The translations under genes were made by a program, and so were the position numbers. The notes under the pieces are model-generated. The model searched no databases. It saw only the letters and a list, made by a program, of their open reading frames with translations, and was not told the DNA's origin. DNA of 64,000 nt from positions 4,526,001-4,590,000 of the forward strand of contig CP019882.1 of NCBI GenBank assembly GCA_002007745.1, in the 5' to 3' direction. This stretch comes from Mycolicibacterium litorale (GTDB lineage: Bacteria; Actinomycetota; Actinomycetes; Mycobacteriales; Mycobacteriaceae). Shown one piece after another: positions 7,902 to 18,105 of the stretch; the first letter of the stretch is position 1, and the number at the start of each line of letters is the position of its first letter.

Positions 7902-10900
7902 ATGGCCCGGTTCAGTCCGCTGACCCGGAGTTGGTTCACGGGCACGTTCGCCGAGCCGACGCCGGCGCAGGCACGCGCCTGGTCGGCCATCGCCGACGGC
8001 GACAACACGCTGGTCATCGCCCCGACCGGATCGGGCAAAACGCTGGCGGCGTTCCTGTGGGCGATCGACCGGCTGGCTCACGAGGAGGCTTGCGCGCGGA
8101 CCCGGGTGCTCTATGTCTCCCCGCTCAAGGCGCTGGCCGTCGACGTCGAACGCAACCTGCGCACCCCACTGACCGGGATCGGCCGACTCGCCGAGCGCGA
8201 CGGTGTCCCCGCACCGCGGATCAGTGTCGGCGTCCGTTCCGGTGACACTCCCCGGCCCGGCGCCGGGAGCTGATATCCAAGCCGCCCGACATCCTCATCA
8301 CCACCCCCGAGTCGCTGTTCCTCATGCTGACCTCGGCCGCCCGCGAGACCCTGGCCGGGGTGCAGACCGTGATCGTCGACGAGGTGCACGCCGTGGCCGG
8401 CACCAAGCGCGGTGCCCACCTGGCCCTCTCGCTGGAGCGGTTGGACGCGCTGCTGGACGCCCCCGCCCAGCGGATCGGGTTGTCGGCCACGGTGCGCCCG
8501 CCCGAAGAGGTCGCCCGCTTCCTGTCGGGTGCCCGCCCGACCACCATCGTCGCTCCGCCCGCGGCCAAGACCTTCGAGCTGACCGTGCAGGTGCCGGTGC
8601 CCGACATGGCCAACCTGGAGAACAACTCGATCTGGCCGGACGTCGAGGCCCGCGTCGTCGACCTCATCGAGGCGCACAACTCGACCATCGTGTTCGCCAA
8701 CTCACGCCGGCTCGCCGAGCGGCTCACCGCGCGGATCAACGAGATTCACGCCGAACGCACCGGCGTCGAACTGACCGCGCCACCCAACCGCGAGGTGCCG
8801 GGCGGACCGCCGGCGCACATCATGGGCAGCGGGCAGACCTACGGCGCCGAACCGCTGCTGGCCCGCGCGCATCACGGTTCGGTGTCCAAGGAGCAGCGCG
8901 CCGCGGTCGAGGATGACCTCAAGAGCGGACGGCTCAAGGCGGTGGTGGCGACGTCCAGCCTCGAGCTCGGCATCGATATGGGCGCCGTCGACCTGGTGAT
9001 CCAGGTGGAGGCCCCGCCGTCGGTGGCCAGCGGCCTGCAGCGGGTCGGCCGGGCCGGACACCAGGTGGGCGAGATATCTCGTGGTGTGCTGTTTCCCAAA
9101 CACCGCACCGACCTGATCGGGTGCGCGGTCAGTGTCCAGCGCATGCTCGCCGGACAGATCGAGACCATGCGGGTCCCGACCAATCCGCTCGACGTTCTGG
9201 CGCAGCACACCGTCGCCGCGTGCGCCCTGGAGCCGATCAGCGCCGACGAGTGGTTCGACGTCGTGCGCCGCAGCGCACCGTTCGCGACGCTGCCCGCAGC
9301 GCCTTCGAGGCGACGCTGGACCTGTTGTCCGGCAAGTATCCCTCGACCGATTTCGCCGAACTGCGCCCACGACTGGTCTACGACCGTGACACCGGCACGC
9401 TCACCGCGCGCCCCGGTGCGCAGCGCCTGGCGGTGACCTCCGGCGGGGCGATCCCGGACCGGGGCATGTTCACCGTCTACCTGGCCACCGACTCCGAAAA
9501 GCCCTCTCGGGTGGGGGAACTCGATGAGGAGATGGTCTACGAGTCCCGGCCCGGTGACGTGATCTCATTGGGCGCGACGAGCTGGCGGATCACCGAGATC
9601 ACCCACGACCGGGTGCTGGTCGTCCCGGCGCCCGGGCAGCCGGCCCGACTTCCGTTCTGGCGCGGGGACGACGCCGGGCGGCCCGCCGAGCTGGGACAGG
9701 CGATCGGGAAGTTCACCGGCGAACTGGCCGCGCTGAGCCGCGAGGAATTCGAGAAGCGCTGTGCCGGACTCGGATTCGCCGATTACGCCACCGACAACCT
9801 GTGGCAGCTTCTCGACGACCAGCGCGGCGCGACGTCGGTGGTGCCCAGCGACACCACACTGGTGGTGGAGCGTTTTCGCGACGAATTGGGCGACTGGCGA
9901 GTGGTGCTGCACTCGCCGTACGGGCTGAAGGTGCACGGGCCGCTGGCGCTGGCGGTCAGCCGTCGACTGCTGGAACGGTACGGAATCGACGAGAAACCGA
10001 CCGCCTCCGACGACGGCATCGTCGTGCGGCTGCCCGACACCGAGGACGCCCCGCCGGGTGCGGATCTGTTCGTCTTCGCCCCCGACGAGATCGAACCGCT
10101 GGTCACCACGGAGGTCGGCGGGTCGGCACTGTTCGCAGCGCGGTTCCGGGAGTGCGCGGCACGCGCTCTGCTGCTGCCGAAGCGACATCCCGGCAAGCGG
10201 TCGCCGTTGTGGCATCAGCGGCAGCGGGCAGCCCAATTGCTGGATGTGGCACGCAAATACCCCGACTTCCCGATTGTGCTGGAGGCGGTCCGCGAATGCC
10301 TGCAGGACGTCTATGACGTGCCCACCCTGACCGGGCTGATGGAGCGGGTCGCCCAGCGCCGGGTGCGGCTGGTCGAAGTCGAGACACCCATCCCCTCCCC
10401 GTTCGCGGCTTCGCTGATGTTCGGCTACGTCGGGGCGTTCATGTACGAGGGCGACAGCCCGCTCGCCGAACGCCGGGCCGCCGCGCTGTCGCTGGACAGC
10501 ACCCTGCTGGCCGAACTACTGGGCCGGGTCGAGCTGCGCGAACTGCTCGACCCCGAGGTCATCGCGGCCACCTCCCGGCAGCTGCAGCATCTTGTCGACG
10601 ACCGCAAGGCCCGCGATGCCGAGGCAGTGGCCGACCTGCTGCGCCTGCTCGGCCCGCTGACCGAGGCCGAGATCGCCGAACGCTCGACCGCCGCCGACGT
10701 CGGCGCCTGGCTGGAAGGGCTTTACGCCGCCAAACGAGTACTGCCGGTGTCCTATGCCGGCATGTCGTGGTGGGCGGGCATCGAAGACATCGGCCGGCTG
10801 CGCGACGCGGTCGGTGTCGCGGTTCCGGTCGGCGTCCCGACGAGCTTCACCGAAGCCGTCGCCGATCCGCTCGGCGAGCTGATGAGCCGGTTCGCCCGCA

Positions 10901-12411
10901 CCCGCGGACCGTTCAGCACCGCCGAGGCCGCCGCGCGGTTCGGCCTGGGCCTGCGGGTCGCCGCCGACGTACTGGGCCGAATGGCCGTGGACGGCAAGCT
11001 CGTTCGCGGTGAGTTCGTGGCAGGACCGGACGCGGATCAGTGGTGCGACGCCGAAGTACTGCGCATCCTGCGGCGCCGGTCACTGGCCGCATTGCGCGCG
11101 CAGGTCGAACCGGTGAGCACAGCCGCCTACGCCCGATTCCTGCCGGCGTGGCAGCAGGTCGGCAGGTCGGCCACGTCGGGTGTGGACGGGCTGGCCGGCG
11201 TGATCGACCAGCTGGCCGGGGTGCCGCTGCCGGCGTCGGCGGTCGAACCGCTGGTGTTCGGGCCGCGAGTGCGCGACTACCAGCCGGCAATGCTGGACGA
11301 ATTGTTGACCGCCGGCGAGGTCACCTGGTCGGGTGCGGGTTCCATCTCGGGCAGCGACGGCTGGATCGCCTTTCACCATGCCGACACCGCACCGCTGACG
11401 TTGGCTGTGCCCGCCGAGATCGAGTTCACCGACGTCCATCGCGCCATCTTCGACGTGCTCGGCTCGCCGGGTGAGGCGCGCGGTGCGTTCTTCTTCCGGC
11501 AGTTGCTGCAGGGCGCCGAGGAGGCGTTCAAAGCCGCGCTGTGGGAACTGATCTGGGCGGGCTGGGTCACCGGGGACACCTTCGCGCCGGTGCGGGCGAT
11601 GCTCGCGGGCGGCCGCAGGCCCGGCACCCGGCGGCCGGCCGCACCCGCGCACCGGCACCGGCGTGCGCCGCGGCTGAGTCGTTACTCGGTGGCCAACCCC
11701 AACGCCAGGCCCGTCGACGCCACCGTGGCCGGGCGGTGGTCGGCAGTGCCGGCACCCGAGCCGGATTCGACACTGCGGGCGCACTTCTCCGCGGAGACGC
11801 TGCTCAACCGCCATGGTGTGCTGACCAAGGGTGCGGTTGCCGCCGAGGGCGTGCCAGGTGGGTTCGCCACGCTGTACAAGGTGCTCACCGGATTCGAGGA
11901 GGCCGGTCGATGCCAACGCGGGTACTTCGTCGAGTCCCTGGGTGGCGCGCAGTTCGCGGTGGCCTCCACCGTCGACCGGTTGCGCAGCTATCTCGACGGC
12001 GTCGACCCCGAGCGCCCCGATTACCACGCGGTCGTGCTCGCCGCCGCCGATCCGGCCAACCCCTATGGCGCCGCCCTGGGCTGGCCCGCCCGCCCGGACG
12101 CCGACGCCGGCCACCGGCCCGGCCGCAAGGCGGGCGCGCTGGTCGTGCTCGTCGACGGCGAGCTGGTCTGGTTCCTCGAACGCGGCGGGCGCTCCCTGCT
12201 GAACTTCAGCGCCGACGAAGAGGCCCAGCGGGCCGCGGCCGGAGCACTGGCGGAGCTGGTCGGCAACCGCCGCGTCGACGGCATCCTGGTTGAAAAGCTG
12301 GACGGTGTACCGGTTTTGGAGACCGCTGCCCACCCGGACCGTCGCAGCACCGCGCAGGCACTTCTCGACGCGGGGTTCGCCCGCACGCCACGCGGCCTGC
12401 GGCTGCGTTAA
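7902..12411 (+). CDS. lhr: ATP-dependent helicase Lhr, broken by two one-base frameshifts as sequenced
   Basis: Large superfamily-2 3'-5' DNA helicase used in DNA repair. Corrected length about 1503 aa, the size of mycobacterial Lhr. Motifs: Walker A APTGSGKT (40-47), motif Ib TTPESLF, DEVH box (about residue 160), SAT motif (GLSATVRP), and helicase-C motifs TSSLELGIDMG and GLQRVGRAGH; a winged-helix and long C-terminal domain follow. Reading frames change at 8250-8253 (CCCC where CCCCC restores SGDTPPARRREL) and 9293-9295 (CCC where CCCC restores FATLPRSAFEATL). Both are one-base losses in C runs, so error in the sequence is more likely than decay. Start at ATG 7902; GTG 7884 is an alternative. 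The nuclease gene nei2 lies downstream beyond an inserted transporter. Confidence 0.92.
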
Positions 12412-12427
12412 CCGGCCGTCGTGCGGC

Positions 12428-13207
12428 TCACCGGGTACCCCACGTTCCGGCCGTGACGGACAACGCGACCGCGGCGACCGCGGTGAGCACCGAGGCGGTG
12501 ACCAGTACCGCGTCGGCCCGGCCCAGCGGGGAGGGCCGAGCCCACGACCGGGTCGTCGTGGCACCGAATCCCTTGGCTTCCATGGCCGTGGCGAGCTTGC
12601 TGCCCCGGCGAATAGCCAGGACCAGCAAGGTGAAGGTCTGGGTCGTCAGGCGACGGATGCGGGCGACGACGCCGCGGCTGTCGTCGATACCACGTGCCCG
12701 CCGAGCCAGCGACAGATATCGCCAGTCGTCGAGGAACAAGCCGACCAGCCGCATGCCGGCCAGTCCGCCGAGGACGAATCGGGCCGGCAGCCGCAGCCGT
12801 TGAGCCAGCGCGTCGGCAAGATCGGTCGGATCGGTGGTGGCGAAGAGCACCACACCGGGAAGACCGATGGCCAGGATGCGCAGGGCGGTGGCCGCACCCA
12901 GCTCGATCGAACCATCGGAGACGTTCACCGGACCGAACTGCAGATGGACCTCACCGTGGGTCTGTCCGTAGAGCACCGTGGTCAGTCCCGCCATCGCCGC
13001 GCCGACCCACACCGGCCAGGTTCGCCGGGCGAACTGCCGCGGCGACAAGCCGGCCCATCGCAGTCCGATCGCCTCGCAGCAGAGTGCGACCGTCGCCGAC
13101 ACCCAATCGATCGACAACACCAGCACGACGGTGAGGATCAGCACAGCGGCCAGCTTGGCCACCGGGTTCAGCTGTGCGCCCCGAGTAGCGAGGGCAGCCT
13201 CGGTCAT
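12428..13207 (-). CDS. ykoC: ECF transporter transmembrane (T) component, YkoC/CbiQ-like
   Basis: 259 aa membrane protein with several hydrophobic segments and the two short Ala-Arg-Gly-type coupling motifs of EcfT proteins, ARRARGID and MEAKGFG, which dock onto the ATPases. It overlaps the upstream ATPase gene by four bases (ATGA, 13204-13207) and is the last of three genes in the order S component, double ATPase, T component. That order and the fused ATPase match the ykoEDC system of Bacillus, which imports a thiamine precursor. The substrate is inferred from this resemblance. Confidence 0.82.
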   Translation of the reverse strand: MTEAALATRGAQLNPVAKLAAVLILTVVLVLSIDWVSATVALCCEAIGLRWAGLSPRQFARRTWPVWVGAAMAGLTTVLYGQTHGEVHLQFGPVNVSDGSIELGAATALRILAIGLPGVVLFATTDPTDLADALAQRLRLPARFVLGGLAGMRLVGLFLDDWRYLSLARRARGIDDSRGVVARIRRLTTQTFTLLVLAIRRGSKLATAMEAKGFGATTTRSWARPSPLGRADAVLVTASVLTAVAAVALSVTAGTWGTR

Positions 13208-14673
13208 CGGGCGGCACCGCTGCCGGCGTAGGCCGGCAGTTGCAGCACGGTATCGGCCAGTGCGTCGACGAAGGGTTCGTCGTGGGTGACCGCGACGACG
13301 GCATGCCCGTCGGACAGCAGCGACTCGAGCAGGGCCACCAACTCCGTCCAGGTTCTCCCGTCCTGGCCGAAAGTGGGTTCGTCGAGGACGAGGACACGCG
13401 GTCTGCTGGCCAGGACGGTGGCCACCGACAGCCGGCGCTTCTCACCACCGGAGAGGGTGAACGGGTTCGCACCGGCCAGCCCGCTCAGCCGCAGCCGGTC
13501 CAGGAGTTCCTCGGTCCGAGCGGCGATGTCGCGCTCCGACAATTTCAGTGCTCGTGGCCCGACGGCGAGTTCCTCGCGCACGGTCGGTGTCAGGAATTGG
13601 TGTTCGGGTTCCTGGAACACGGTGCCGATCCGGGTGAGCAGCTCGCGCGACCGCCACCGGAGCGGATCGGTCCCGATCCCCTGCGCCAAGGCGTCTGCGG
13701 CCCGCACCGCGCCGCGGACGGGGCGCAGCAGACCAGCCACGGTGAGCGCCAGGGTGGACTTCCCGGCACCGTTGGGCCCGGTGATCGCCAGCGCTCGGCC
13801 GGCCTCGACGGTGAGATCGACCTGGTGGCCCAGCGGGTTGGCTCGAGACCGGCTGACGTCGAGCCGGTCGGTCGTCAGCAGGGTGTCGGCACCGACGTTC
13901 CGCGCGCCGCGGACAGGGCTCGGGTGGTGGCCGGGCACCCATACGCCGGCCGCGGCGAGTTCGGCCCCCTGGGCGGCGATCACCTGCTCCGGGGGTCCGT
14001 CGGCGACCACGCCGGCGTCCGGATCCAACACGACCACCCGGTCGACGAGGTCAAGCCAGACCTGCACCCGGTGTTCGACGACCACCAGTGTGGCCCCCGT
14101 CGCCTCCAGCGCCGCGGCGACGGCGTCCCGAACCTCGAGCACACCGGCCGGGTCGAGGTTCGCGGTCGGCTCGTCCAGCAGAAGCAGATGGGGGTGCAGG
14201 GCAAGGATGCCGGCGAGCGCCAGGCGTTGCTTCTGGCCGCCCGACAGGGCCGACGTCGGATGGTCCAACGGGATGTCGAGCCCCACCCGACGCAGGCTGT
14301 CGGCAACGCGCCGCCATATCTCGTCCCTTGGCAGACCGAGGTTCTCGGGGCCGAAGGCGACGTCGTCGCCGACCCGCGACAAGACGATCTGTGCGTCGGG
14401 GTCCTGCAGCAGCAGGCCGGTGCGACCCCGGTGTGCTGCGGGCGGCTCGTCGTCGATCAGTAACCGGCCGTGTTGCTCGCCCTCGTCGGCGCCGCCGAGG
14501 ACACCGGCCAGCGCGTGCAGCAGAGTCGACTTGCCCGCACCCGAGCGGCCGAGCAGCAGCACCCGCTGGCCGGGCTCGATGGTCAGGTTCAGCCCCGACA
14601 GGGCGAAGCCCTTGCGCCCGGCGTGCCGCCATCCCCAGTCGCGGGCGCAGACTCGTGCGGGATGGGCCGGCAT
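13204..14673 (-). CDS. ykoD: ECF transporter ATP-binding protein with two fused ATPase domains, YkoD-like
   Basis: 489 aa. Two ABC ATPase domains in one chain. Domain 1 has Walker A GRSGAGKST, signature LSGGQKQR and Walker B LLLLDEP. Domain 2 has Walker A GPNGAGKST, signature LSGGEKRR and Walker B VLVLDEPTFGQD. It energises uptake through the S and T components encoded on each side. The ATG at 14673 directly abuts the TGA of the S-component gene (TGAATG), and its own stop overlaps the T-component start. Both ATP sites look complete. Confidence 0.88.
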   Translation of the reverse strand: MPAHPARVCARDWGWRHAGRKGFALSGLNLTIEPGQRVLLLGRSGAGKSTLLHALAGVLGGADEGEQHGRLLIDDEPPAAHRGRTGLLLQDPDAQIVLSRVGDDVAFGPENLGLPRDEIWRRVADSLRRVGLDIPLDHPTSALSGGQKQRLALAGILALHPHLLLLDEPTANLDPAGVLEVRDAVAAALEATGATLVVVEHRVQVWLDLVDRVVVLDPDAGVVADGPPEQVIAAQGAELAAAGVWVPGHHPSPVRGARNVGADTLLTTDRLDVSRSRANPLGHQVDLTVEAGRALAITGPNGAGKSTLALTVAGLLRPVRGAVRAADALAQGIGTDPLRWRSRELLTRIGTVFQEPEHQFLTPTVREELAVGPRALKLSERDIAARTEELLDRLRLSGLAGANPFTLSGGEKRRLSVATVLASRPRVLVLDEPTFGQDGRTWTELVALLESLLSDGHAVVAVTHDEPFVDALADTVLQLPAYAGSGAAR

Positions 14674-15294
14674 TCAGATGTCCTGGGCGACTTCGCGCCC
14701 GGCGGCGAAGCGGCTCAACGCCCCGGACCGGGCCAGCGCCCGAACCAGGTAGAAGGAGCCGATCCCGGCGATGACGAGACCCGAGGCGATCGATCCGACG
14801 AGGTAGACCAAGCGGAAGGTGTTCGTCACCCCGGGATACCACAGGATGAGGTCGTTGATGGCCAGCGCCAGACCGGACACCGCACCCGCCAGCGCCGCGG
14901 TGGGTAACCCGAACCTGCGATACAGCAAGACGGCAAAGACGATCTCGGCACCCACGCCCTGCGCCAGGCCCGACGCCAGCGTCAGGAAACCCCACTGGGT
15001 GCCGATGACCGCCGACACGACCGCGGCGAGCAGCTCGGCGTACACCGCCGCTCCCGGCTTGCGGATGACCAGCCCGCCGAGGACCCCGGCGATCAGCCAG
15101 ACACCGCCGAGGATCGAGGACAGGCCGGGAAGGAACTGCAGCGGCACGCCCAGTCCGTTGGTCGCAAGGTCCCAGCCCCAGTAGACGACACCGGACGCGA
15201 CGCCGATGACGCTCGCGACGACGATGTCGACCACCCGCCAGCGACGGGTGGTCGGATGGGAAACCGGCAGGCCGGAGGCGGAATTCGAGGACAT
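14674..15294 (-). CDS. ykoE: ECF transporter substrate-binding (S) component, YkoE-like
   Basis: 206 aa with about five or six hydrophobic segments and the S-component feature GVVYWGWDL near the first membrane helix. It resembles YkoE proteins proposed to bind hydroxymethylpyrimidine or thiamine. First gene of ykoE-ykoD-ykoC. The ATG at 15294 is preceded by only a weak ribosome site. In the 141 bp to the divergent nei2 start I looked for a thiamine riboswitch (CTGAGA, ACCTGATC and GGGTAAT-like elements) and found none, so ligand identity rests on gene order and family resemblance. Confidence 0.75.
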   Translation of the reverse strand: MSSNSASGLPVSHPTTRRWRVVDIVVASVIGVASGVVYWGWDLATNGLGVPLQFLPGLSSILGGVWLIAGVLGGLVIRKPGAAVYAELLAAVVSAVIGTQWGFLTLASGLAQGVGAEIVFAVLLYRRFGLPTAALAGAVSGLALAINDLILWYPGVTNTFRLVYLVGSIASGLVIAGIGSFYLVRALARSGALSRFAAGREVAQDI

Positions 15295-15423
15295 GAGATC
15301 AAGACCTATCGTAGAGGTGGCAGGCGGGGCCGGGGTCGGTCGGCGGCCGCACGCACAGTGTGGCCCGGGTCGGATACCCAACTCGCGCATGGTAGACGGC
15401 CAGTTCTCGTGGTGGTGGCCTCC

Positions 15424-15429
15424 TAGGCT
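15424..15429 (+). promoter_or_regulatory. -10 hexamer TAGGCT for nei2
   Basis: TAGGCT with six bases to the ATG at 15436, consistent with leaderless transcription. Confidence 0.5.
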
Positions 15430-15435
15430 GGAACC

Positions 15436-16203
15436 ATGCCCGAAGGCGACACCGTCTTCCACACAGCGACCAAGCTGCGCGAGGCGCTGGTCGGTAAGAC
15501 GCTGACCCGCTGCGACGTCCGCGTCCCGCAATACGCCACGGTCGACCTGAGCGGGCAGACCGTCGACGAGGTGGTCAGTCGCGGCAAGCACCTGTTCATC
15601 CGGGTGGGCCCGGCCAGCATCCACTCCCACCTGAAGATGGACGGCAGCTGGCGGATCGACCGACGCGGTAAACCCGTCGGGCGCGCGTACAAGGTCCGGA
15701 TCATTCTGGAAGCCGGTGATATTCAGGCCCTCGGCATCGACCTGGGGGTGCTCGAAGTGCTCGACCGCGAGCACGACGAGGATGTCGTGGCCCACCTCGG
15801 TCCTGATCTTCTGGGCCCCGATTGGGACCCGGCGCTCGCGGTGGCCAATCTCACCGCTGACCCGGACCGGCCGATCGCCGCCGCGCTGCTCGACCAGCGG
15901 GTGATGGCCGGTGTCGGCAACGTATATGCCAACGAGCTGTGCTTCGTTTTCGGCCGGCTGCCCACCAGTCCGGTCAGCAGCCTCGGCGATCCGCTGCGGG
16001 TGGCGAGCCGGGCACGGGATATGTTGTGGGCCAACCGCTCCCGCTGGAACAGAACGACCACCGGTAACCGGCGATCCGGCCAGGAACTGTGGGTCTACGG
16101 CCGAGCGGGGGCGCCGTGCCGGCGTTGCGGCACTCCCATCCGCCGCGCGGAATCCTCCGACTCCGAACGGGTCACGTACTGGTGTCCGTCCTGCCAGCGC
16201 TGA
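15436..16203 (+). CDS. nei2: endonuclease VIII-type DNA glycosylase Nei2
   Basis: 255 aa Fpg/Nei-family bifunctional glycosylase/AP lyase that removes oxidised pyrimidines. The N-terminal MPEGD provides the catalytic Pro2 and Glu3; the helix-two-turn-helix follows around VMAGVGNVYANE. The C-terminus has a four-Cys zinc finger (Cys228, 231, 250, 253: CRRC and CPSC). M. tuberculosis has this gene (Rv3297) directly after lhr; here a three-gene ECF transporter separates them. The last 32 bases overlap the convergent DUF1269 gene. A TAGGCT hexamer six bases before the ATG suggests a leaderless message. Confidence 0.92.
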   Translation: MPEGDTVFHTATKLREALVGKTLTRCDVRVPQYATVDLSGQTVDEVVSRGKHLFIRVGPASIHSHLKMDGSWRIDRRGKPVGRAYKVRIILEAGDIQALGIDLGVLEVLDREHDEDVVAHLGPDLLGPDWDPALAVANLTADPDRPIAAALLDQRVMAGVGNVYANELCFVFGRLPTSPVSSLGDPLRVASRARDMLWANRSRWNRTTTGNRRSGQELWVYGRAGAPCRRCGTPIRRAESSDSERVTYWCPSCQR

Positions 16204-16705
16204 GCGCGGCCATCTCCTCGGCGACCAGTTCGTCGAGGCTGTTGATGGTCGCCCGGTCCAGACGAACCGACCTGACCTCGGCGGCCCGGTACAACGTCGA
16301 CTCCACCGGTCCCCGGCCGTTGGGGTAGACCAACACGATCACCACACCGGTGCCGGCATCGAGCGCCTCGCCGATTTCGTGCCGCAGGCCACTGCGCAGT
16401 TCGTGCTCGGCGAACGCGCCGACCAGTGCGCCGGCCGCCCCGCCGACCAGGACCGCGAGCTCGACCGGCGGCAGCAGAAGGCCGATCAGGATCCCGACGC
16501 CCGCCCCGAGACCTGCCGCCACCCGGCCGTGCCGGTTGTGGGCCTCGACTACGTGCGGATGCCCGTCGGCGTCCTTGGTGACCAGGGCGGCCGCCCGCAG
16601 CTCCAGACCGTGCTTGATCCGTTTCTCGAGCTCGCGGAAGTCAGTGGCGGCCCGATCGAGGGTCTGGTAGGCGGCAACGAGAACCAGCTCGTGATCGTCG
16701 TCCAT
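16172..16705 (-). CDS. DUF1269-like membrane-associated protein
   Basis: 177 aa. A soluble N-terminal region (residues 1-60) is followed by a glycine-rich hydrophobic hairpin (GVGILIGLLLPPVELAV, then GGAAGALVGAF) and a C-terminal soluble region (VVIVLVYPNGR). This layout is typical of the DUF1269 family, small proteins with a central membrane-inserting hairpin and no assigned role. The ATG at 16705 begins the conserved DDDHELVLVAAY. Its 3' end overlaps nei2 by 32 bases on the opposite strand. Confidence 0.72.
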   Translation of the reverse strand: MDDDHELVLVAAYQTLDRAATDFRELEKRIKHGLELRAAALVTKDADGHPHVVEAHNRHGRVAAGLGAGVGILIGLLLPPVELAVLVGGAAGALVGAFAEHELRSGLRHEIGEALDAGTGVVIVLVYPNGRGPVESTLYRAAEVRSVRLDRATINSLDELVAEEMAALSAGRTDTST

Positions 16706-16751
16706 TCCGCAAGCGTGACGCAGTTCACACCGTCGAGCTAGGGACCGAAGG

Positions 16752-17159
16752 TCACCGCGGCGAGGGCATTGCGACCTCTGCGCCCAGCGTCCACTGCGAG
16801 GTTGCAACCAGATCGCCGCGCTCCAGCGCCGCGGCGCGATGCTCGTGCACCTTCTGATACTCCGGGTCGAGCACCATGTCGACGAACGCCTGCGGCGACG
16901 GGTATTCGACCACCAGGATCGCGTCCCACCACGGGCGTTCACCGTCGCCGATGATGCTGTACGGCGTCGTGCCGGCGTAGCGCACCGATCCCCCGACCCG
17001 CTCCAGATGCGGCTGCACCTCGCGGGTGTACCGCAGATAGTGGTCGAGCCCGTCACCGGCGTGGAACTTCAGCAGGTTGATCATCACCACCGGGGCATCG
17101 GCGGGCAGGTTGGCGAATGCCTTGAGGTTGACCGGTCGGTCGTCGACGGCGTTGGTCAT
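16752..17159 (-). CDS. DUF1330 family protein (dimeric alpha/beta-barrel fold)
   Basis: 135 aa. Family features: VVMINLLKFHAG near the N-terminus and WDAILVVEYPSPQAFVDMV followed by HRAAALE near the C-terminus, a ferredoxin-like fold found in small monooxygenase-like and EthD-like proteins. Activity unknown. The ATG overlaps the last base of the stop of the upstream alpha/beta hydrolase (TAATG at 17157-17161), so the two should be co-translated and probably act in one pathway. Confidence 0.8.
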   Translation of the reverse strand: MTNAVDDRPVNLKAFANLPADAPVVMINLLKFHAGDGLDHYLRYTREVQPHLERVGGSVRYAGTTPYSIIGDGERPWWDAILVVEYPSPQAFVDMVLDPEYQKVHEHRAAALERGDLVATSQWTLGAEVAMPSPR

Positions 17160-18043
17160 TACGAATCTCCTTGCGATCGTTGATCATTAGCGGTTACCGG
17201 AACACCGACACGAGGACGGAGGAACGGTACGACCAGGTCGGCGACCTGATCGGGCTGCTCGAGCCAGGCCCAATGGCCGACCCCGGGCAGCAGGTGGATC
17301 TGGGCCCTCGGGAAGGCCCGGAGCTGACGGTGGGCCAACTCGGCGGGCAGATAGGCGTCGGCGCCGCCCCAGACCACCAGGGCGTCGTGGTCGTGGGCGG
17401 CCAGCCGGGGCGCCAGCGCCGCGATGTCCTCGACACGGGTGGAGCGGTAGAGCCGCAGCACGGCCCGCTTGGTCGCGGCGGGGACCAGATGGCGGGCGAT
17501 GGTGTCCACCCAGTCGCGGGACAGCCCGGGGTTCTCCCGGCCCAGCACCGCCCGCGCGACGCGCAGGGTGGTGCGACGCATCATGAATTCACCCAGGACC
17601 GGCGTGCGCCAGATCCGCGCCATCCGGTGCCAGCGATACCCGATCATCACGCCGGTGTTGAGCAGGCTGATGCTGGCGACCTGGCCGGGATGGTCGGCTG
17701 CCCAGGTCAATGCGAACGGGCCGCCGAAATCGTGGGCAACCAGGTGGACCCGCTCCACGCCCAGCTGCCGGATGACCCCGTCGAGAAATCGTGCATATCC
17801 GGTGACGGTGTAGTCGCCGTCGGCCCGGGCATCGGCGGCACCGAAACCGGGCAGATCCGGCGCGACCACGGTGGCGAACCCCGCGATGCGGGTGATCAGC
17901 GGCATCCAGTCCGCACCCGCGTCGGGGTTGCCGTGGACGAACACCACCGCCTCGCCCGGCGCGCCGTCACCACCGGCCAGCACCGAGGTGGTGATGCCCT
18001 CGACGGTGATCCGGCGGGTCTCGATCGACGTCATGGCGGCCAT
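17159..18043 (-). CDS. alpha/beta hydrolase
   Basis: About 294 aa (291 if the second ATG at 18034 is used). Motifs: HGNPDAG around the oxyanion hole, nucleophile position AHDFGGPFAL (Asp, as in epoxide hydrolases and haloalkane dehalogenases), an acidic residue in VVWGGADAYLP, and the catalytic His in GVGHWAWLEQPD. The Asp nucleophile favours epoxide hydrolase or dehalogenase chemistry over esterase. It is co-transcribed with the DUF1330 gene. It is divergent from an AraC-family regulator whose start is 63 bases away, so that regulator is a likely controller. Confidence 0.82.
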   Translation of the reverse strand: MAAMTSIETRRITVEGITTSVLAGGDGAPGEAVVFVHGNPDAGADWMPLITRIAGFATVVAPDLPGFGAADARADGDYTVTGYARFLDGVIRQLGVERVHLVAHDFGGPFALTWAADHPGQVASISLLNTGVMIGYRWHRMARIWRTPVLGEFMMRRTTLRVARAVLGRENPGLSRDWVDTIARHLVPAATKRAVLRLYRSTRVEDIAALAPRLAAHDHDALVVWGGADAYLPAELAHRQLRAFPRAQIHLLPGVGHWAWLEQPDQVADLVVPFLRPRVGVPVTANDQRSQGDS

Positions 18044-18069
18044 GCTGCCCCACCGGCGCAGGCCGGGCC

Positions 18070-18097
18070 TTGACATTCGACGACCAAAATTTAACAT
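18070..18097 (+). promoter_or_regulatory. promoter of the AraC-family gene (TTGACA-16-TAACAT)
   Basis: TTGACA at 18070-18075 and TAACAT at 18092-18097 with a 16-base spacer. The ATG at 18106 follows after eight bases, so the transcript is probably leaderless or nearly so. The AT-rich stretch also lies in the promoter region of the divergent hydrolase. Confidence 0.55.
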
Positions 18098-18105
18098 TTC
18101 AGGAC

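Noticed and set aside
8250..9300. lhr as a decaying pseudogene
   Set aside because: Both lesions are one-base losses in C runs and the remaining 1500 codons keep every helicase motif. The same lesion type hits four other genes in this window, so sequence error fits better.
15295..15435. Thiamine (TPP) riboswitch upstream of the YkoE-like gene
   Set aside because: Read on the - strand, the conserved CTGAGA, ACCTGATC and GGGTAAT-type blocks are missing.
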